From: Thauera sp. GDN1
GTDB lineage: Bacteria > Pseudomonadota > Gammaproteobacteria > Burkholderiales > Rhodocyclaceae
Direction: 5' to 3'
Assembly (NCBI RefSeq): GCF_029223545.1
Contig: NZ_CP097870.1
Location: forward strand, 620,001-684,000
Length of the DNA stretch: 64,000 bases
Positions within the stretch are counted from its first letter, which is position 1; every line of letters begins with the position of its first letter. A model generated the notes under the pieces. It saw nothing but the letters and a program-made list of their open reading frames with translations. It was not told the DNA's origin and did not search any database. This document shows, piece by piece, positions 1 through 10,347 of this stretch. The translations under genes and the position numbers were made by a program.

Positions 1-465
1 TGCGCCGGCTGCGACTTCATCCGCGCCCGGCAGCGGTGCCTGTGCTTCGCCCGCCGGGGTTCCGGACACATCCTCGCCGCTCGCTGCCGGTGGTGTGCTC
101 GTGTCCGTGAGCGCCTCCGTGGCGGGCGCTTCGGGAGCAGGTGTGCCGGGAAGCTCCCCGGCGGTCTCGGCGTCGGTCGCGCTCGAATCGGCCGCAGCGG
201 AGGCGATCGCGCGGGGATCTGCCGCCGCCGGATCGACGGCGGACGGCATCGGCACCTCCGCTGCGGCCGCATCGGAGGGAGACTCGGACGTGACCGGCTC
301 GGGCACGCGCTCGTTCGCAAGGCGGATGCGGTCGGGATGCAGCTGTGCCGCGACGCGCTCCGGCTCTCCTGCGGCCGGCGTCTGGCCGAGCCAGCCGCGC
401 AGCGCGGCGAAGGCGAGCGCGTTGAGCATCAGCAGCAGGATGAGCAGGAAGCGCAGGGTCGTCAT
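1..465 (-). CDS. Truncated membrane-anchored or secreted protein (possibly SPOR-domain family)
   Basis: The frame opens with ATG at 465 and runs off the window edge, so the C-terminus is missing. The first 22 residues or so (MTTLRFLLILLLMLNALAFA) form a signal peptide or signal anchor. What follows is low-complexity sequence rich in Ala, Pro, Glu, Ser and Thr, typical of a periplasmic linker. It lies downstream of birA-coaX-trpB on the same strand. In related betaproteobacteria a SPOR-domain protein often follows coaX, so a SPOR domain may lie beyond the edge, but no such domain is visible here. Function unassigned. Confidence 0.6.
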   Translation of the reverse strand, partial: MTTLRFLLILLLMLNALAFAALRGWLGQTPAAGEPERVAAQLHPDRIRLANERVPEPVTSESPSDAAAAEVPMPSAVDPAAADPRAIASAAADSSATDAETAGELPGTPAPEAPATEALTDTSTPPAASGEDVSGTPAGEAQAPLPGADEVAAGA

Positions 466-552
466 GCGTATGGAGCTTGGTCAATCCTTGGTCGCGGCTG
501 AAAGTCGGCCGCGCCCCGCGGCACCGTTTTGCGGCAGGGCGCGAGCTCGCGC

Positions 553-1917
553 TCAGCCGACCTTGGGCAGGTGCGCGAGCGAGGCCGCGACCGCGTCGGC
601 CGGGTAGTCGTAGTTCTCCAGCTTGCCCGAGAAGTAGCGCTCGTAGGAGCTCATGTCGAAGTGGCCGTGGCCCGTGAGGTTGAAGAGGATGGTCTTCGCC
701 TCGCCGTTGGCCTTGCACTTCAGCGCCTCGTCGATCGCCTGGCGGATCGCATGGCAGGACTCCGGCGCCGGGATGATGCCCTCGGCGCGCGCGAACTGCA
801 CGCCGGCCTCGAAAGTGGCGAGCTGCGGCACCGCGGCAGCCTCGATCAGGCCGGCGTGCAGCAGGTGCGAGACCAGGGGCGAGTCGCCGTGATAGCGCAG
901 GCCGCCGGCGTGGATGCCCGGCGGCATGAAGTCGTGGCCGAGCGTGTACATCTTCATCAGCGGCGTGAAGCCGGAGGCGTCGCCGTAGTCGTAGGCGTAC
1001 TCGCCCTTGGTCAGCGTCGGGCAGGAGGTCGGCTCGACCGCGACGCAGCGCAGTCCCTCGGCACGCTTGTCGCCCGCGGCCTTGTCGGCGAGGAAGGGGA
1101 AGGCGATGCCGGCGAAGCTGGAGCCGCCGCCGCAGGGCCCGATCACCACGTCGGGGTAGAGGCCGACCTTGTCGAACTGCTTCTTGGCCTCGAGGCCGAT
1201 GATGCTCTGGTGCAGCACGACGTGGTTGAGCACCGAGCCCAGGGTGTAGTTGGTGTCGGCGCGGCCGGCGGCTTCCTCGACCGCCTCGGAAATGGCGATG
1301 CCGAGCGAGCCCTGGTTGTCCGGGTTCTCGGCGAGGAGGCGGCGGCCGGTCTCGGTGTGGGGCGAGGGGCTGGCGAAGACCTCGGCGCCCCAGGTCTGCA
1401 TCATCAGGCGGCGGTAGGGCTTCTGCTCGTAGCTGACCTTGACCATGTACACACGCACCTCGAGCCCGAACATCTGCCCGGCGAAGGCGATCGACGAGCC
1501 CCACTGGCCGGCGCCGGTCTCGGTGGTCAGGCGCTTGATGCCGGCCTGCTTGTTGTAGAAGGCCTGGGGCACCGCGGAGTTGGGCTTGTGCGAGCCGGCG
1601 GGCGACACGCCCTCGTACTTGAAGAAGATCTTCGCCGGGGTGCCGAGCGCCTGCTCGAGGCGCACCGCGCGCACCAGCGGGCTGGGCCGCCACAGGCGGT
1701 AGATCTCGCGCACCTCCTCGGGGATGGCGATCCAGCGCTGGGTGCTCATCTCCTGCTCGAGGATCGCGCCCGGGAAGATCGCCCCCATCTGCTCCGGCGT
1801 GGCCGGCTTGCCGTCGGGGCCGAGGGGCGGCGCCAGTGGCGACGGCAGGTCGGCGGCGACGTTGTACCAGTGGGTGGGGATGTCGGCGGCGTCGAGCAGG
1901 ATGCGGGTGGCTTCCAT
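553..1917 (-). CDS. trpB: TrpB2-type tryptophan synthase beta chain (PLP enzyme)
   Basis: Predicted to condense indole with L-serine to give tryptophan. The 454-residue length fits the TrpB2 class rather than the roughly 400-residue TrpB1 that pairs with TrpA. The PLP-binding lysine is K111 in AGSHKPNSA and the phosphate-binding glycine loop is [11 protein letters not shown] at about 260-270. The start at 1917 is preceded by GGGAGAC. There is no trpA nearby; it sits 34 bases after coaX in a birA-coaX-trpB order. TrpB2 proteins are known as indole-salvaging, TrpA-independent enzymes, so a salvage role is likely, but the family also contains paralogues of uncertain substrate. Confidence 0.9.
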   Translation of the reverse strand: MEATRILLDAADIPTHWYNVAADLPSPLAPPLGPDGKPATPEQMGAIFPGAILEQEMSTQRWIAIPEEVREIYRLWRPSPLVRAVRLEQALGTPAKIFFKYEGVSPAGSHKPNSAVPQAFYNKQAGIKRLTTETGAGQWGSSIAFAGQMFGLEVRVYMVKVSYEQKPYRRLMMQTWGAEVFASPSPHTETGRRLLAENPDNQGSLGIAISEAVEEAAGRADTNYTLGSVLNHVVLHQSIIGLEAKKQFDKVGLYPDVVIGPCGGGSSFAGIAFPFLADKAAGDKRAEGLRCVAVEPTSCPTLTKGEYAYDYGDASGFTPLMKMYTLGHDFMPPGIHAGGLRYHGDSPLVSHLLHAGLIEAAAVPQLATFEAGVQFARAEGIIPAPESCHAIRQAIDEALKCKANGEAKTILFNLTGHGHFDMSSYERYFSGKLENYDYPADAVAASLAHLPKVG

Positions 1918-1951
1918 GGTGTCTTGTCTCCCTTGATGAATGTTTTCGGTA

Positions 1952-2683
1952 TCAGTCGGCCGGCGGCAGGCCGGCGACCGCGCCGAGGCCTGTCAGCACC
2001 AGGTTGTCCACCCTGCGCAGCGGAATCCGGAGCAGGTCGGCGAAGCTGTCGGCCGCGCCGCCGCCGAGCAGGCACAGCGCCTGCGGCTGGTCGGCGAGCT
2101 GGCGGAACATGCGCTCCACCGCGCCCGCCTGCGCCTGCAGGCAGCCGGAGTGGATCGCGTCCACCGTGCACCGCGGCTGCAGTGCGAAGCGGCCGTCGGC
2201 CAGCGGCAACTGCGCGGTGCCGCGGGCGAGCGCCTGCTGCATCAGCGAGACCCCGGGTAGGATCAGGCCGCCTAGGAACTCGCCCGCGGCCGACAGCAGG
2301 TCCACCGTGGTGGCGGTGCCGGCGGTGACGACCAGGCAGGCGTGCGGATGCAGGGCGCGGGCCCCGATCAGCGCCGCCCAGCGGTCGGCGCCGAGCTGGG
2401 CCGGGTGTTCGTACAGGTTGCGCACCCCGGCGCAGCCTGCGGTCGGCGTCAGCCACTGCAGGTGCAGGCCGGCGCAGGCAGCAGCGATGCGCGCGGCGAT
2501 GTCCGCGCCGGCGACGTTGCAGCCGAATGCGCGCTGCAGCTGCGGATGACGGTCGCGCACCGCGGCGAGCATGTCGACCTCGTCGTGGGCGAGGGCTCCC
2601 TCGGCCACCGCCACGAGCGGCGCGCCAGCGGCGACGACCCGCCACTTGATGCGGGTGTTGCCGGCATCTACGAGCAGGATCAC
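1952..2683 (-). CDS. coaX: Type III pantothenate kinase
   Basis: Phosphorylates pantothenate, the first step of coenzyme A synthesis. It is 243 residues long, near the family norm. The N-terminal phosphate loop [14 protein letters not shown] has the DxGNTxxK pattern of the ASKHA-fold CoaX family, and a second nucleotide-binding segment appears as [13 protein letters not shown]. The start codon is GTG at 2683, overlapping the birA stop by 4 bases (GTGA), so the two are translationally coupled. CoaD, a later enzyme of the same pathway, is encoded at 27805-28293. Confidence 0.93.
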   Translation of the reverse strand: MILLVDAGNTRIKWRVVAAGAPLVAVAEGALAHDEVDMLAAVRDRHPQLQRAFGCNVAGADIAARIAAACAGLHLQWLTPTAGCAGVRNLYEHPAQLGADRWAALIGARALHPHACLVVTAGTATTVDLLSAAGEFLGGLILPGVSLMQQALARGTAQLPLADGRFALQPRCTVDAIHSGCLQAQAGAVERMFRQLADQPQALCLLGGGAADSFADLLRIPLRRVDNLVLTGLGAVAGLPPAD

Positions 2684-3561
2684 GCCGCGGCTCCCGGCTG
2701 CGGGCGCAGCGACACGTCGCCGGCCAGGATGCGCTGCAGGCCCGCATCGGTGCGCAGCAGCAGGGCGCCGTCCTCGTCCACGCCGGCACAGATGCCGTGC
2801 AGGGTCTCGCTTTCGCCGGCGATGCGCACCGGCAGCTCGGCGAAGGCGTTGCGCTGCATCCAGGCCTCGCGCAGCGCGGGGAAGCCGGCATTCGAATAGG
2901 TGTCGAGCAGGCGATGCAGCTCGCCGAGGATGGCGGCCAGGATCGCGGCGCGCGCGGGCGGCGCGGCTTCAAGGGCGCGGGCGAGGTCGGTCACGCCGGT
3001 CTGGCCGGGAATGTCGGCGTCGGCCGGCAGGCGCAGGTTGAGGCCGATGCCGATCACCGCAGCGGGCGGGCGGCCGCGGCCGGGCAGCAGGTCGATCAGG
3101 ATGCCGGCGAGCTTGTCGCCATGAACGAGGACGTCGTTCGGCCACTTGAGCTGCACGCCCTGCACGCCGAGCTCCTCCAGCGCGCGCGCGAGGGCGAGGC
3201 CGACGACCAGCGACAGCCCCGCGGGCGCCGGGGCGCCGGGCACGAAGCGCCACAGCGCGGAGAAGGTGAGGCTGGCGTCGTCCCAGGACAGCCACTGTCG
3301 GCCGCGTCGCCCTCGGCCCGCGGTCTGCCGGTCGGCGACCACTACGTGGATGCGGCCGTCGTCGTGCGGGGGGGCGTCGACGAGCAGGCTGTTGGTGGAT
3401 GCGCATTCGGCCACCCAGTCGATGGCGAAGTCGCCTGCCAGGGCACCCAATGCCGAGCGGAGCTCGACCACGCGGTCGCTTGCGAAGGGGGCGGCGGGGC
3501 GGGATGACGAGGGCTGGGTTGGCGGCACGGGCGGGATGGCGGGACGCGTCGAAAGCCGCAT
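2680..3561 (-). CDS. birA: Biotin--[acetyl-CoA-carboxylase] ligase
   Basis: Activates biotin to biotinyl-AMP and transfers it to the carboxyl carrier protein of acetyl-CoA carboxylase. The ATG at 3561 gives 293 residues; a longer reading upstream lacks homology-like sequence. The biotin/nucleotide segment GRGRRGRQW matches the GRGRxGRxW motif, and KWPNDVL is the conserved ligase motif that follows. I see no clear N-terminal helix-turn-helix, so this is probably a ligase-only form without repressor function. It overlaps coaX by 4 bases. Confidence 0.93.
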   Translation of the reverse strand: MRLSTRPAIPPVPPTQPSSSRPAAPFASDRVVELRSALGALAGDFAIDWVAECASTNSLLVDAPPHDDGRIHVVVADRQTAGRGRRGRQWLSWDDASLTFSALWRFVPGAPAPAGLSLVVGLALARALEELGVQGVQLKWPNDVLVHGDKLAGILIDLLPGRGRPPAAVIGIGLNLRLPADADIPGQTGVTDLARALEAAPPARAAILAAILGELHRLLDTYSNAGFPALREAWMQRNAFAELPVRIAGESETLHGICAGVDEDGALLLRTDAGLQRILAGDVSLRPQPGAAA

Positions 3562-3652
3562 TATCCGCCATCCCGCCGCGTCGCACGAGTCCGCCGCACC
3601 GTCGTGGTGCGGCGGGCGGCACGCCCGGTGTTCGTGCCTTGGTGCGCGTGCC

Positions 3653-5071
<1,419 letters not shown>

Positions 5072-5078
5072 TGTTCAA

Positions 5079-5095
5079 TGCACCATCTTGGTGCG
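5079..5095. promoter_or_regulatory. NtrC-type palindrome between ntrB and ntrC
   Basis: TGCACCATCTTGGTGCG has perfect GCACCA/TGGTGC arms with a 3-base spacer. It lies 8-24 bases upstream of the ntrC ATG on the minus strand, where bound NtrC could block transcription or translation initiation of ntrC. It shares its arms with the sites upstream of glnA and inside ntrC. Binding is inferred. Confidence 0.6.
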
Positions 5096-5138
5096 TCTCT
5101 TTGGCGCGTGCGCCCGGATGGTGCGGGCGACGGCGCGT

Positions 5139-6206
5139 TCAGACGCGGTCGGAAATCGGCAGCAGGATCGTGAAGCAGGTGCGCCCGGGACGGCTGTCCA
5201 CCTCGATCATGCCTTGGTGTTGCTCGATGAAGCTCTGCGCCAGCGACAGGCCGAGCCCGCTGCCGCCATCCCGCCCCGAGACCAGCGGATAGAAGATCCG
5301 GTCGCGGATCTCCTCCGGAATGCCGGGGCCGTCGTCGATCACTTGCAATTCCAGTGCCAGCTTGTAGCGGCGCTTGGCGAGCGTGACCTGGCGGGCGATG
5401 CGGGTGCGCAGGTGGATCTCGCCGTGGCCGTCGAGCGCCTGCGCGGCGTTGCGCACGATGTTGAGCACCGCCTGGATCAGCTGCTCGCGGTCGGCCGTGA
5501 GCTCGGGCAGGCTGAGGTCGTAGTCGCGGCGGATGTCGAGCGCGGGAAACTCGGCGAGGATGAGCCGGCGCACGCGCTCGAGCACGTCGTGGATGTTGAG
5601 CGGCGCCGGGCGCATCATGCTGTGCGAGCTCAGCAGGCGATTCATCAGGTCCTGCAGGCGGTCGGCCTCGGCGATGATGACGTCGGTGAATTCGCGCAGC
5701 TGCGGATCGTCGAGCTCGTGGTGCAGCAGCTGGGCCGAGCCGCGGATGCCGCCGAGCGGGTTCTTGATCTCGTGCGCCAGGTTGCGGATCAGCTCGCGGT
5801 TGGCCTGCTGCTGGTGCAGCAGCTGCTCCTCGCGGGCGACGCGGAGCTGGGCGTCGATCGGGCGGAATTCCAGCAGCAGGCGCACGCCGGCGGTCTCGAC
5901 CGGTGTCACCGTGCAGTCGAGGCGGATCGGGTCGGCGTCGCTGCGGGTGACGGTGATGTCCTGCCCGGTGTAGCTCCAGTTGGTGCGCAGCGCGTTGTCG
6001 AGTGCAGCCCCCAGCCCGGGCGGCGTGCCGAGCAGGCGTTCGAGCGGCTGGCCGAGAAGCTTGCGCTGGCTGACCGCGAACAGGTTCTCCGCGCCCGGGT
6101 TGATGTAGCGGATCACCAGCCGCCCGTCCACGAGGACGACGGCCGACGACAGCAACTCGAGGCCGGCGAAGTGTCCTGTGGCGGTGTGGCTGGGGGGAGT
6201 CGGCAT
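5139..6206 (-). CDS. ntrB: Nitrogen regulation sensor histidine kinase NtrB
   Basis: Cytoplasmic kinase/phosphatase of NtrC, normally controlled by PII protein. The 355 residues hold an N-terminal PAS domain (about 12-115), a dimerisation/phospho-acceptor segment with H145 in NLAHEIKNPLGGIRG, and an ATPase domain with N-box IVRNAAQAL, G1 box DDGPGIP and G2 GGSGLGLSLAQ. No membrane segment is present, as expected for NtrB. It lies between a DUF4124 gene and ntrC on the same strand. Confidence 0.96.
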   Translation of the reverse strand: MPTPPSHTATGHFAGLELLSSAVVLVDGRLVIRYINPGAENLFAVSQRKLLGQPLERLLGTPPGLGAALDNALRTNWSYTGQDITVTRSDADPIRLDCTVTPVETAGVRLLLEFRPIDAQLRVAREEQLLHQQQANRELIRNLAHEIKNPLGGIRGSAQLLHHELDDPQLREFTDVIIAEADRLQDLMNRLLSSHSMMRPAPLNIHDVLERVRRLILAEFPALDIRRDYDLSLPELTADREQLIQAVLNIVRNAAQALDGHGEIHLRTRIARQVTLAKRRYKLALELQVIDDGPGIPEEIRDRIFYPLVSGRDGGSGLGLSLAQSFIEQHQGMIEVDSRPGRTCFTILLPISDRV

Positions 6207-6260
6207 GGGCGCGTCCTGGTGGTCTTCACATCGACAAGCAAGATGCGCGCCAGACGCGAG

Positions 6261-6749
6261 TCATCGCAGGCCGGAAATCTCCCGGCGCAGGGCTTCGATG
6301 TTGCGCTTGTGCAGCTCGACCTTGTCCTTGAAGGGCTGCAGGCGGTCGAGCACCTTCTGGTAGTTGCGTTCGTCGCCGAGGCGGATGGCCTCCTGCTCGG
6401 CGAGCGCCTTCTCGGCGGTGGCGAGCGCCGCCTCCTCGGTGGCCAGCTCGCTCTCCAGCACCTGGCGACGTGCATCGTCGCGGCTGCGCTGGTCGTTGGG
6501 GCTCACTCGCGGGAAGGCGGCGGAGGAGCCGGTCGCCGGGGCGGCCGGTGCGGCGCCGGGCCGACGTGCCGGTGCGGGGATCGAGGACACCGGCTGGTCG
6601 CTCTGCAGGCGCACGCAGCCGCGGCCGAGAGAGCGGTCGTTGGTGTAGGTCACCCGTCCGTCGGCGCCGGTGCATTTGTAGATGTCTGCGTATGCGGGCG
6701 CTGCCACGCCGGAGAGCAGGATCAGCGGAAGGAGTCGAAACAGTTGCAT
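6261..6749 (-). CDS. Exported DUF4124-domain protein
   Basis: A 162-residue protein of unknown function. Residues 1-21 are a signal peptide ending at APAYA. Next comes ADIYKCTGADGRVTYTND, the short Y-K-C...G...YT/S-N pattern of the DUF4124 family, then a Pro/Ala linker (about 55-85) and a charged segment (about 90-160) likely to form a coiled coil. It sits between glnA and ntrBC, 54 bases before ntrB. This position appears to be shared by related betaproteobacteria, but a nitrogen role is not shown by the sequence. Confidence 0.85.
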   Translation of the reverse strand: MQLFRLLPLILLSGVAAPAYADIYKCTGADGRVTYTNDRSLGRGCVRLQSDQPVSSIPAPARRPGAAPAAPATGSSAAFPRVSPNDQRSRDDARRQVLESELATEEAALATAEKALAEQEAIRLGDERNYQKVLDRLQPFKDKVELHKRNIEALRREISGLR

Positions 6750-6833
6750 GCGCGTATGTGCGGGACGCGGGCGGCGTCGAGCGCGTGCCGGCGCATCCTT
6801 GTCCTTGCGGAATGAAGCCTGATTAGAACCCAT

Positions 6834-6859
6834 AAAAAAAGGACGGGCAATGCCCGTCC
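6834..6859 (-). terminator. Rho-independent terminator after glnA
   Basis: GGACGGGC/GCCCGTCC arms (6841-6848 and 6852-6859) with loop AAT. On the minus strand the stem is followed by seven T residues (plus-strand A run at 6834-6840). It lies 28 bases past the glnA stop and separates glnA from the DUF4124-ntrBC genes. Confidence 0.9.
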
Positions 6860-6886
6860 TTTCCATGCTGCGCAGTAATCCGCGGA

Positions 6887-8296
6887 TTACAGGCTGTAGT
6901 ACATGTCGAATTCCACCGGGTGGGTGGTGATGCGCATGCGATCCACCTCTTCCATCTTCAGCGCGATGTAGGCGTCGATGAAGTCGTTGGAGAACACGCC
7001 GCCGCGGGTCAGGAACTCGCGATCCTTGTCGAGGTACTCCAGCGCCTGTTCGAGGCTGGTGCACACGGTCGGGATCAGCGCGTCTTCTTCCGGCGGCAGG
7101 TCGTACAGGTTCTTGTCGGCCGGGTCGCCCGGGTGGATCTTGTTCTGAATGCCGTCCAGGCCCGCCATCATCAGCGCGGCGAAGCACATGTACGGGTTGG
7201 CCAGGGGATCCGGGAAGCGCGCCTCGATGCGGCGGCCCTTCGGGTTGGCGACGTAGGGGATGCGGATCGAGGCCGAACGGTTGCGCGCCGAGTAGGCGAG
7301 CTTGGTCGGGGCTTCGTAGTGCGGCACCAGGCGCTTGTACGAGTTGGTGCCCGGGTTGGTGATCGCGTTGAGCGCACGGGCGTGCTTGATGATGCCGCCG
7401 ATGTAGTACAGCGCGGTCTCCGACAGGCCGGCGTAGCCGTTGCCCGCGAACAGGTTCTGGCCGTCCTTCCAGATCGACTGGTGCACGTGCATGCCGGAAC
7501 CGTTGTCGCCGACGATGGGCTTGGGCATGAAGGTGGCGGTCTTGCCGTACTGGTGGGCGACGTTGTGCACGATGTACTTGAGCACCTGCGTCCAGTCGGC
7601 GCGCTGGGTCAGCGTGCTGAAGCGGGTGCCGATCTCGCACTGGCCGGCGTTGGCCACTTCGTGGTGGTGGACTTCGACCGGCACGCCGCAGGCCTCGAGC
7701 GCGAGCACCATGGCGGCGCGCACGTCGTTGAGGCTGTCGACCGGCGGCACCGGGAAGTAGCCGCCCTTGACGCGCGGACGGTGGCCGGTGTTGCCGCCTT
7801 CGAACTTGTCGGCGGTGGACCAGGCGGCCTCTTCCGAGATGATCTTGCTATAGACGCCCGACATGTCGACCGACCACTCGACCGAGTCGAAGATGAAGAA
7901 CTCGGGTTCCGGGCCGAAATAGGCCGTGTCGCCGATGCCGGTGCTCTTCAGGTAGGCCTCGGCGCGCTTGGCGATCGAGCGCGGGTCGCGGTCGTAGCCC
8001 TTGCCGTCCGACGGTTCGATGACGTCGCAGGTGATGACCAGCGTGGTCTCGTCGAAGAAGGGGTCGATGTAGGCGGACGAGGGTTCCGGCATCAGGATCA
8101 TGTCCGAAGCCTGGATGCCCTTCCAGCCGGCCAGCGAGGAGCCGTCGAAGGGGTGGCCGTGCTCGAAGTGCTCTTCCTCGAAGGCGGAAACCGGCAGGCC
8201 GACGTGGTGTTCCTTGCCGCGAATATCGGTGAAGCGCAGGTCCACGAAGCGGACTTCGTTTTCCTGGATCATCTTCATGACGTCTTGAGCGTTCAT
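6887..8296 (-). CDS. glnA: Type I glutamine synthetase
   Basis: Makes glutamine from glutamate, ammonia and ATP; a cytoplasmic dodecamer in this family. The ATG at 8296, preceded by AGGAG, gives 469 residues, the same size class as the enterobacterial enzyme. Conserved pieces include the metal-binding [10 protein letters not shown], the ATP-site [25 protein letters not shown], and the adenylylation-site tyrosine Y398 in NLYDLPPEE, so adenylyl-transferase control is expected. Upstream lie a sigma-54 promoter and two NtrC-type sites; downstream is a strong terminator. Confidence 0.98.
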   Translation of the reverse strand: MNAQDVMKMIQENEVRFVDLRFTDIRGKEHHVGLPVSAFEEEHFEHGHPFDGSSLAGWKGIQASDMILMPEPSSAYIDPFFDETTLVITCDVIEPSDGKGYDRDPRSIAKRAEAYLKSTGIGDTAYFGPEPEFFIFDSVEWSVDMSGVYSKIISEEAAWSTADKFEGGNTGHRPRVKGGYFPVPPVDSLNDVRAAMVLALEACGVPVEVHHHEVANAGQCEIGTRFSTLTQRADWTQVLKYIVHNVAHQYGKTATFMPKPIVGDNGSGMHVHQSIWKDGQNLFAGNGYAGLSETALYYIGGIIKHARALNAITNPGTNSYKRLVPHYEAPTKLAYSARNRSASIRIPYVANPKGRRIEARFPDPLANPYMCFAALMMAGLDGIQNKIHPGDPADKNLYDLPPEEDALIPTVCTSLEQALEYLDKDREFLTRGGVFSNDFIDAYIALKMEEVDRMRITTHPVEFDMYYSL

Positions 8297-8385
8297 TTTC
8301 ACTCCTGGTGAGATGAGGCGTTGTGTGCGTTGAGCGGGAGGCACAGCGGCTTGCGGTCGATGCGCCGGATTCGGTGGTCAGTACT

Positions 8386-8402
8386 AAGCACTAAGCGTGC
8401 CA
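8386..8402 (-). promoter_or_regulatory. Sigma-54 (-24/-12) promoter of glnA
   Basis: The minus strand reads TGGCACGCTTAGTGCTT. The GG and GC doublets have the required 10-base spacing, and TGGCACG-N4-GTGCT differs from the consensus TGGCACG-N4-TTGCW at one key base. Transcription would start near 8376, leaving a leader of about 80 bases before glnA. Confidence 0.75.
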
Positions 8403-8476
8403 GGTTCGTTCGAAGCCGAAGCTCATTGTGCCATAAGGGGTGATGCTCGAAAGCGGTGCCCGGGCCTGCTGCCGGG

Positions 8477-8493
8477 CGCACCATTCTGGTGCA
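8477..8493. promoter_or_regulatory. NtrC-type site 1 upstream of glnA
   Basis: CGCACCATTCTGGTGCA has perfect GCACCA/TGGTGC arms with a 3-base centre. It lies about 80 bases upstream of the -24 element, a normal distance for an enhancer-like NtrC site. Binding is inferred from the motif and context. Confidence 0.7.
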
Positions 8494-8507
8494 TTCCGGA
8501 GTTTCAA

Positions 8508-8524
8508 TGCACCATTAGAGTGCG
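8508..8524. promoter_or_regulatory. NtrC-type site 2 upstream of glnA
   Basis: TGCACCATTAGAGTGCG is a weaker copy (right arm GAGTGC). Its centre is 31 bases, about three helical turns, from site 1, so two NtrC dimers could bind the same DNA face. It overlaps the last codons and stop of the neighbouring CDF transporter gene. Confidence 0.6.
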
Positions 8525-9705
8525 AGTTCGTGGAAGACGCGGATGTTGCGGTAGTGCGGGTGTGCTTCCAGCCAGGCGCGGCGGCGGCCGCGCAGGGCTG
8601 CGAGCGCCGCCTCGTCCAGGCTTGCGGGCAGGATGAGCTCGACCTCGATGCGCTGGCCGAGATAGTGCAGCTGGATGCGTTTCGGCTCCGGTGCGCCAGG
8701 GCCCAGCAGTTGGCGCATCTCGGCGACGATCTGCGCGCGCTCGGGCAGCGGCCCGGGCGGGACGGCCTGCAGTTCGCCGTCGTCCTCCGGGTCGATGTGA
8801 ACGAGCACGTCCTGCACCTCGGGGTGGGTGGAGCGCACGCGCAGATAGACGTTGTCCGAGACCCGGTGCCCTTCCGACACCGTCAGCCGTGGATCCACCT
8901 GCACGTGGGCGTCGCACAGGACGCGGTCGGCCATGCGCCGCGTGCGCATCTCGTGCAGGCCGATCACGCCGGGCGTGGTCTCGATCGTGCGCCGCAGGCG
9001 TCGCAGCTCCTCCTCGGGTAGCCCGGTGTCGATCAGCTCGCCGACCGATTTCCACGCCAGCTTCAGCCCCATGTGCAGGATCAGGAAGCCGACGACGGCC
9101 GCGGCCAGCGGCTCGAGGAAGGGGTAGCCCGCCAGGCTGCCGCCGATGCCTGCGGCGACGACCAGCGAGGACGCGGCGTCGGAGCGTGCATGCCAGGCGT
9201 TCGCCTCCAGCATGGGCGCGCGCAGGCGCCGCGATGCCGCCAGCGTGAAGCGGAACAGCCCTTCCTTGGCGGCCAGGGTCAGCAGCGCCATCGCCAGCGC
9301 CGCGGGATGGAGCCCGGGCAGCGCGTCCATGTTCTGCAGGCGCATGCCCGAACTCCACAGGAAGCCGACGCCGACGCCGGCCAGCACCGCGCCCAGCACC
9401 AGCGTGGTGGCGGTCTCGATGCGGCCGTGGCCGTAGGGGTGGTCGGTGTCGGCCGGGTCGGCGCCGCGGCGGCCGGCCACCAGCACCATCAGGTCGGTGA
9501 TGAGGTCGGACAGGGTATGGGTCGCATCGGCGACCAGGCTGAACGCATTGGCGAACAGGCCGATCACGACCTGGCCGACCGTCAGCACGGAGTTGGTCAC
9601 GATCGCGGTCAGCGTCGCGCGCTGGATGCCCCTGCTGCGCGCCGCCTTGTCATCGAACGCGTGTGTGGAGCCGTGAGGAGAGGGGGGTGTTCGACGGGAG
9701 GGCAT
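8515..9705 (-). CDS. Cation diffusion facilitator (CDF) family transporter
   Basis: Inner-membrane divalent metal/proton antiporter, predicted to export Zn, Fe, Co or a related metal. It has 396 residues with about six membrane segments. Metal-site motifs appear as ADATHTLSDLITD in TM2 and NAWHARSDAASS in TM5. A cytoplasmic domain follows (about 210-300, VLCDAHVQVDP), plus an extra C-terminal stretch of about 90 residues beyond the usual 300-residue length that resembles a second regulatory ferredoxin-like domain. The metal cannot be told from sequence. Its 3' end carries one of the glnA NtrC-type sites. Confidence 0.88.
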   Translation of the reverse strand: MPSRRTPPSPHGSTHAFDDKAARSRGIQRATLTAIVTNSVLTVGQVVIGLFANAFSLVADATHTLSDLITDLMVLVAGRRGADPADTDHPYGHGRIETATTLVLGAVLAGVGVGFLWSSGMRLQNMDALPGLHPAALAMALLTLAAKEGLFRFTLAASRRLRAPMLEANAWHARSDAASSLVVAAGIGGSLAGYPFLEPLAAAVVGFLILHMGLKLAWKSVGELIDTGLPEEELRRLRRTIETTPGVIGLHEMRTRRMADRVLCDAHVQVDPRLTVSEGHRVSDNVYLRVRSTHPEVQDVLVHIDPEDDGELQAVPPGPLPERAQIVAEMRQLLGPGAPEPKRIQLHYLGQRIEVELILPASLDEAALAALRGRRRAWLEAHPHYRNIRVFHELAL

Positions 9706-9766
9706 GGGGGAGGGCGCGACGGACGCGCTATACTTCGGCCGACCCTCATTTTAGACGGATGTTCGC

Positions 9767-10219
9767 ATGGGAACCCTGTCGGACCTGCTGACTCTCGCGC
9801 ACGAACGCGGGGAGAACCTCGGATTGCCCTACCAGGGCGCGCTCACCCCTGCCGAAGCCTGGCAGGTGATGCAGCTGGCGCCCGGCGTGAAGCTGGTGGA
9901 CGTGCGCACGCGCGCCGAGCTCGACTGGGTCGGGCGGGTGCCGGGGGCGGTGGAGATCGAGTGGAAGTCCTATCCCTCGATGCAGGACAACCCCAGCTTC
10001 CTCGCCCAGCTCAAGCACCAGGTCGACCCCGAGGCGCTGGTGCTGTTCCTGTGCCGTTCAGGCGGGCGCTCGGATGCGGCGGCGCGGCTGGCGAGCGCGT
10101 CGGGCTACGCCAACTGCTATAACGTCCTCGAAGGCTTCGAGGGCGACAGGGACGCCCACAACCAGCGCAACCGCGTCGGCGGCTGGCGCCACGCAGGTCT
10201 GCCCTGGCATCAGGGCTGA
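9767..10219 (+). CDS. Single-domain rhodanese-like protein
   Basis: A 150-residue rhodanese-homology protein, predicted to carry sulfur as a persulfide or to act as a related thiol transferase. The catalytic cysteine is C96 in LFLCRSGGRSDAA, an intact CRxGxR active loop, and KLVDVRTRAELDWVGRVPGA is the usual N-terminal rhodanese motif. No signal peptide, so cytoplasmic. It is transcribed divergently from the CDF gene and precedes nadA. The sulfur acceptor is unknown. Confidence 0.85.
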   Translation: MGTLSDLLTLAHERGENLGLPYQGALTPAEAWQVMQLAPGVKLVDVRTRAELDWVGRVPGAVEIEWKSYPSMQDNPSFLAQLKHQVDPEALVLFLCRSGGRSDAAARLASASGYANCYNVLEGFEGDRDAHNQRNRVGGWRHAGLPWHQG

Positions 10220-10347
10220 GCGCGCTTTCCTAAGCAAGGGCCCCGTCCACAGGCCGGAACCGGCGGCCTGCTGCAGGGGTCCGATTCCCGCAACCCCAGG
10301 AATTCCAGCAAGCCAAGGATTGTCCTGACCGGATCCGGATACCCATC

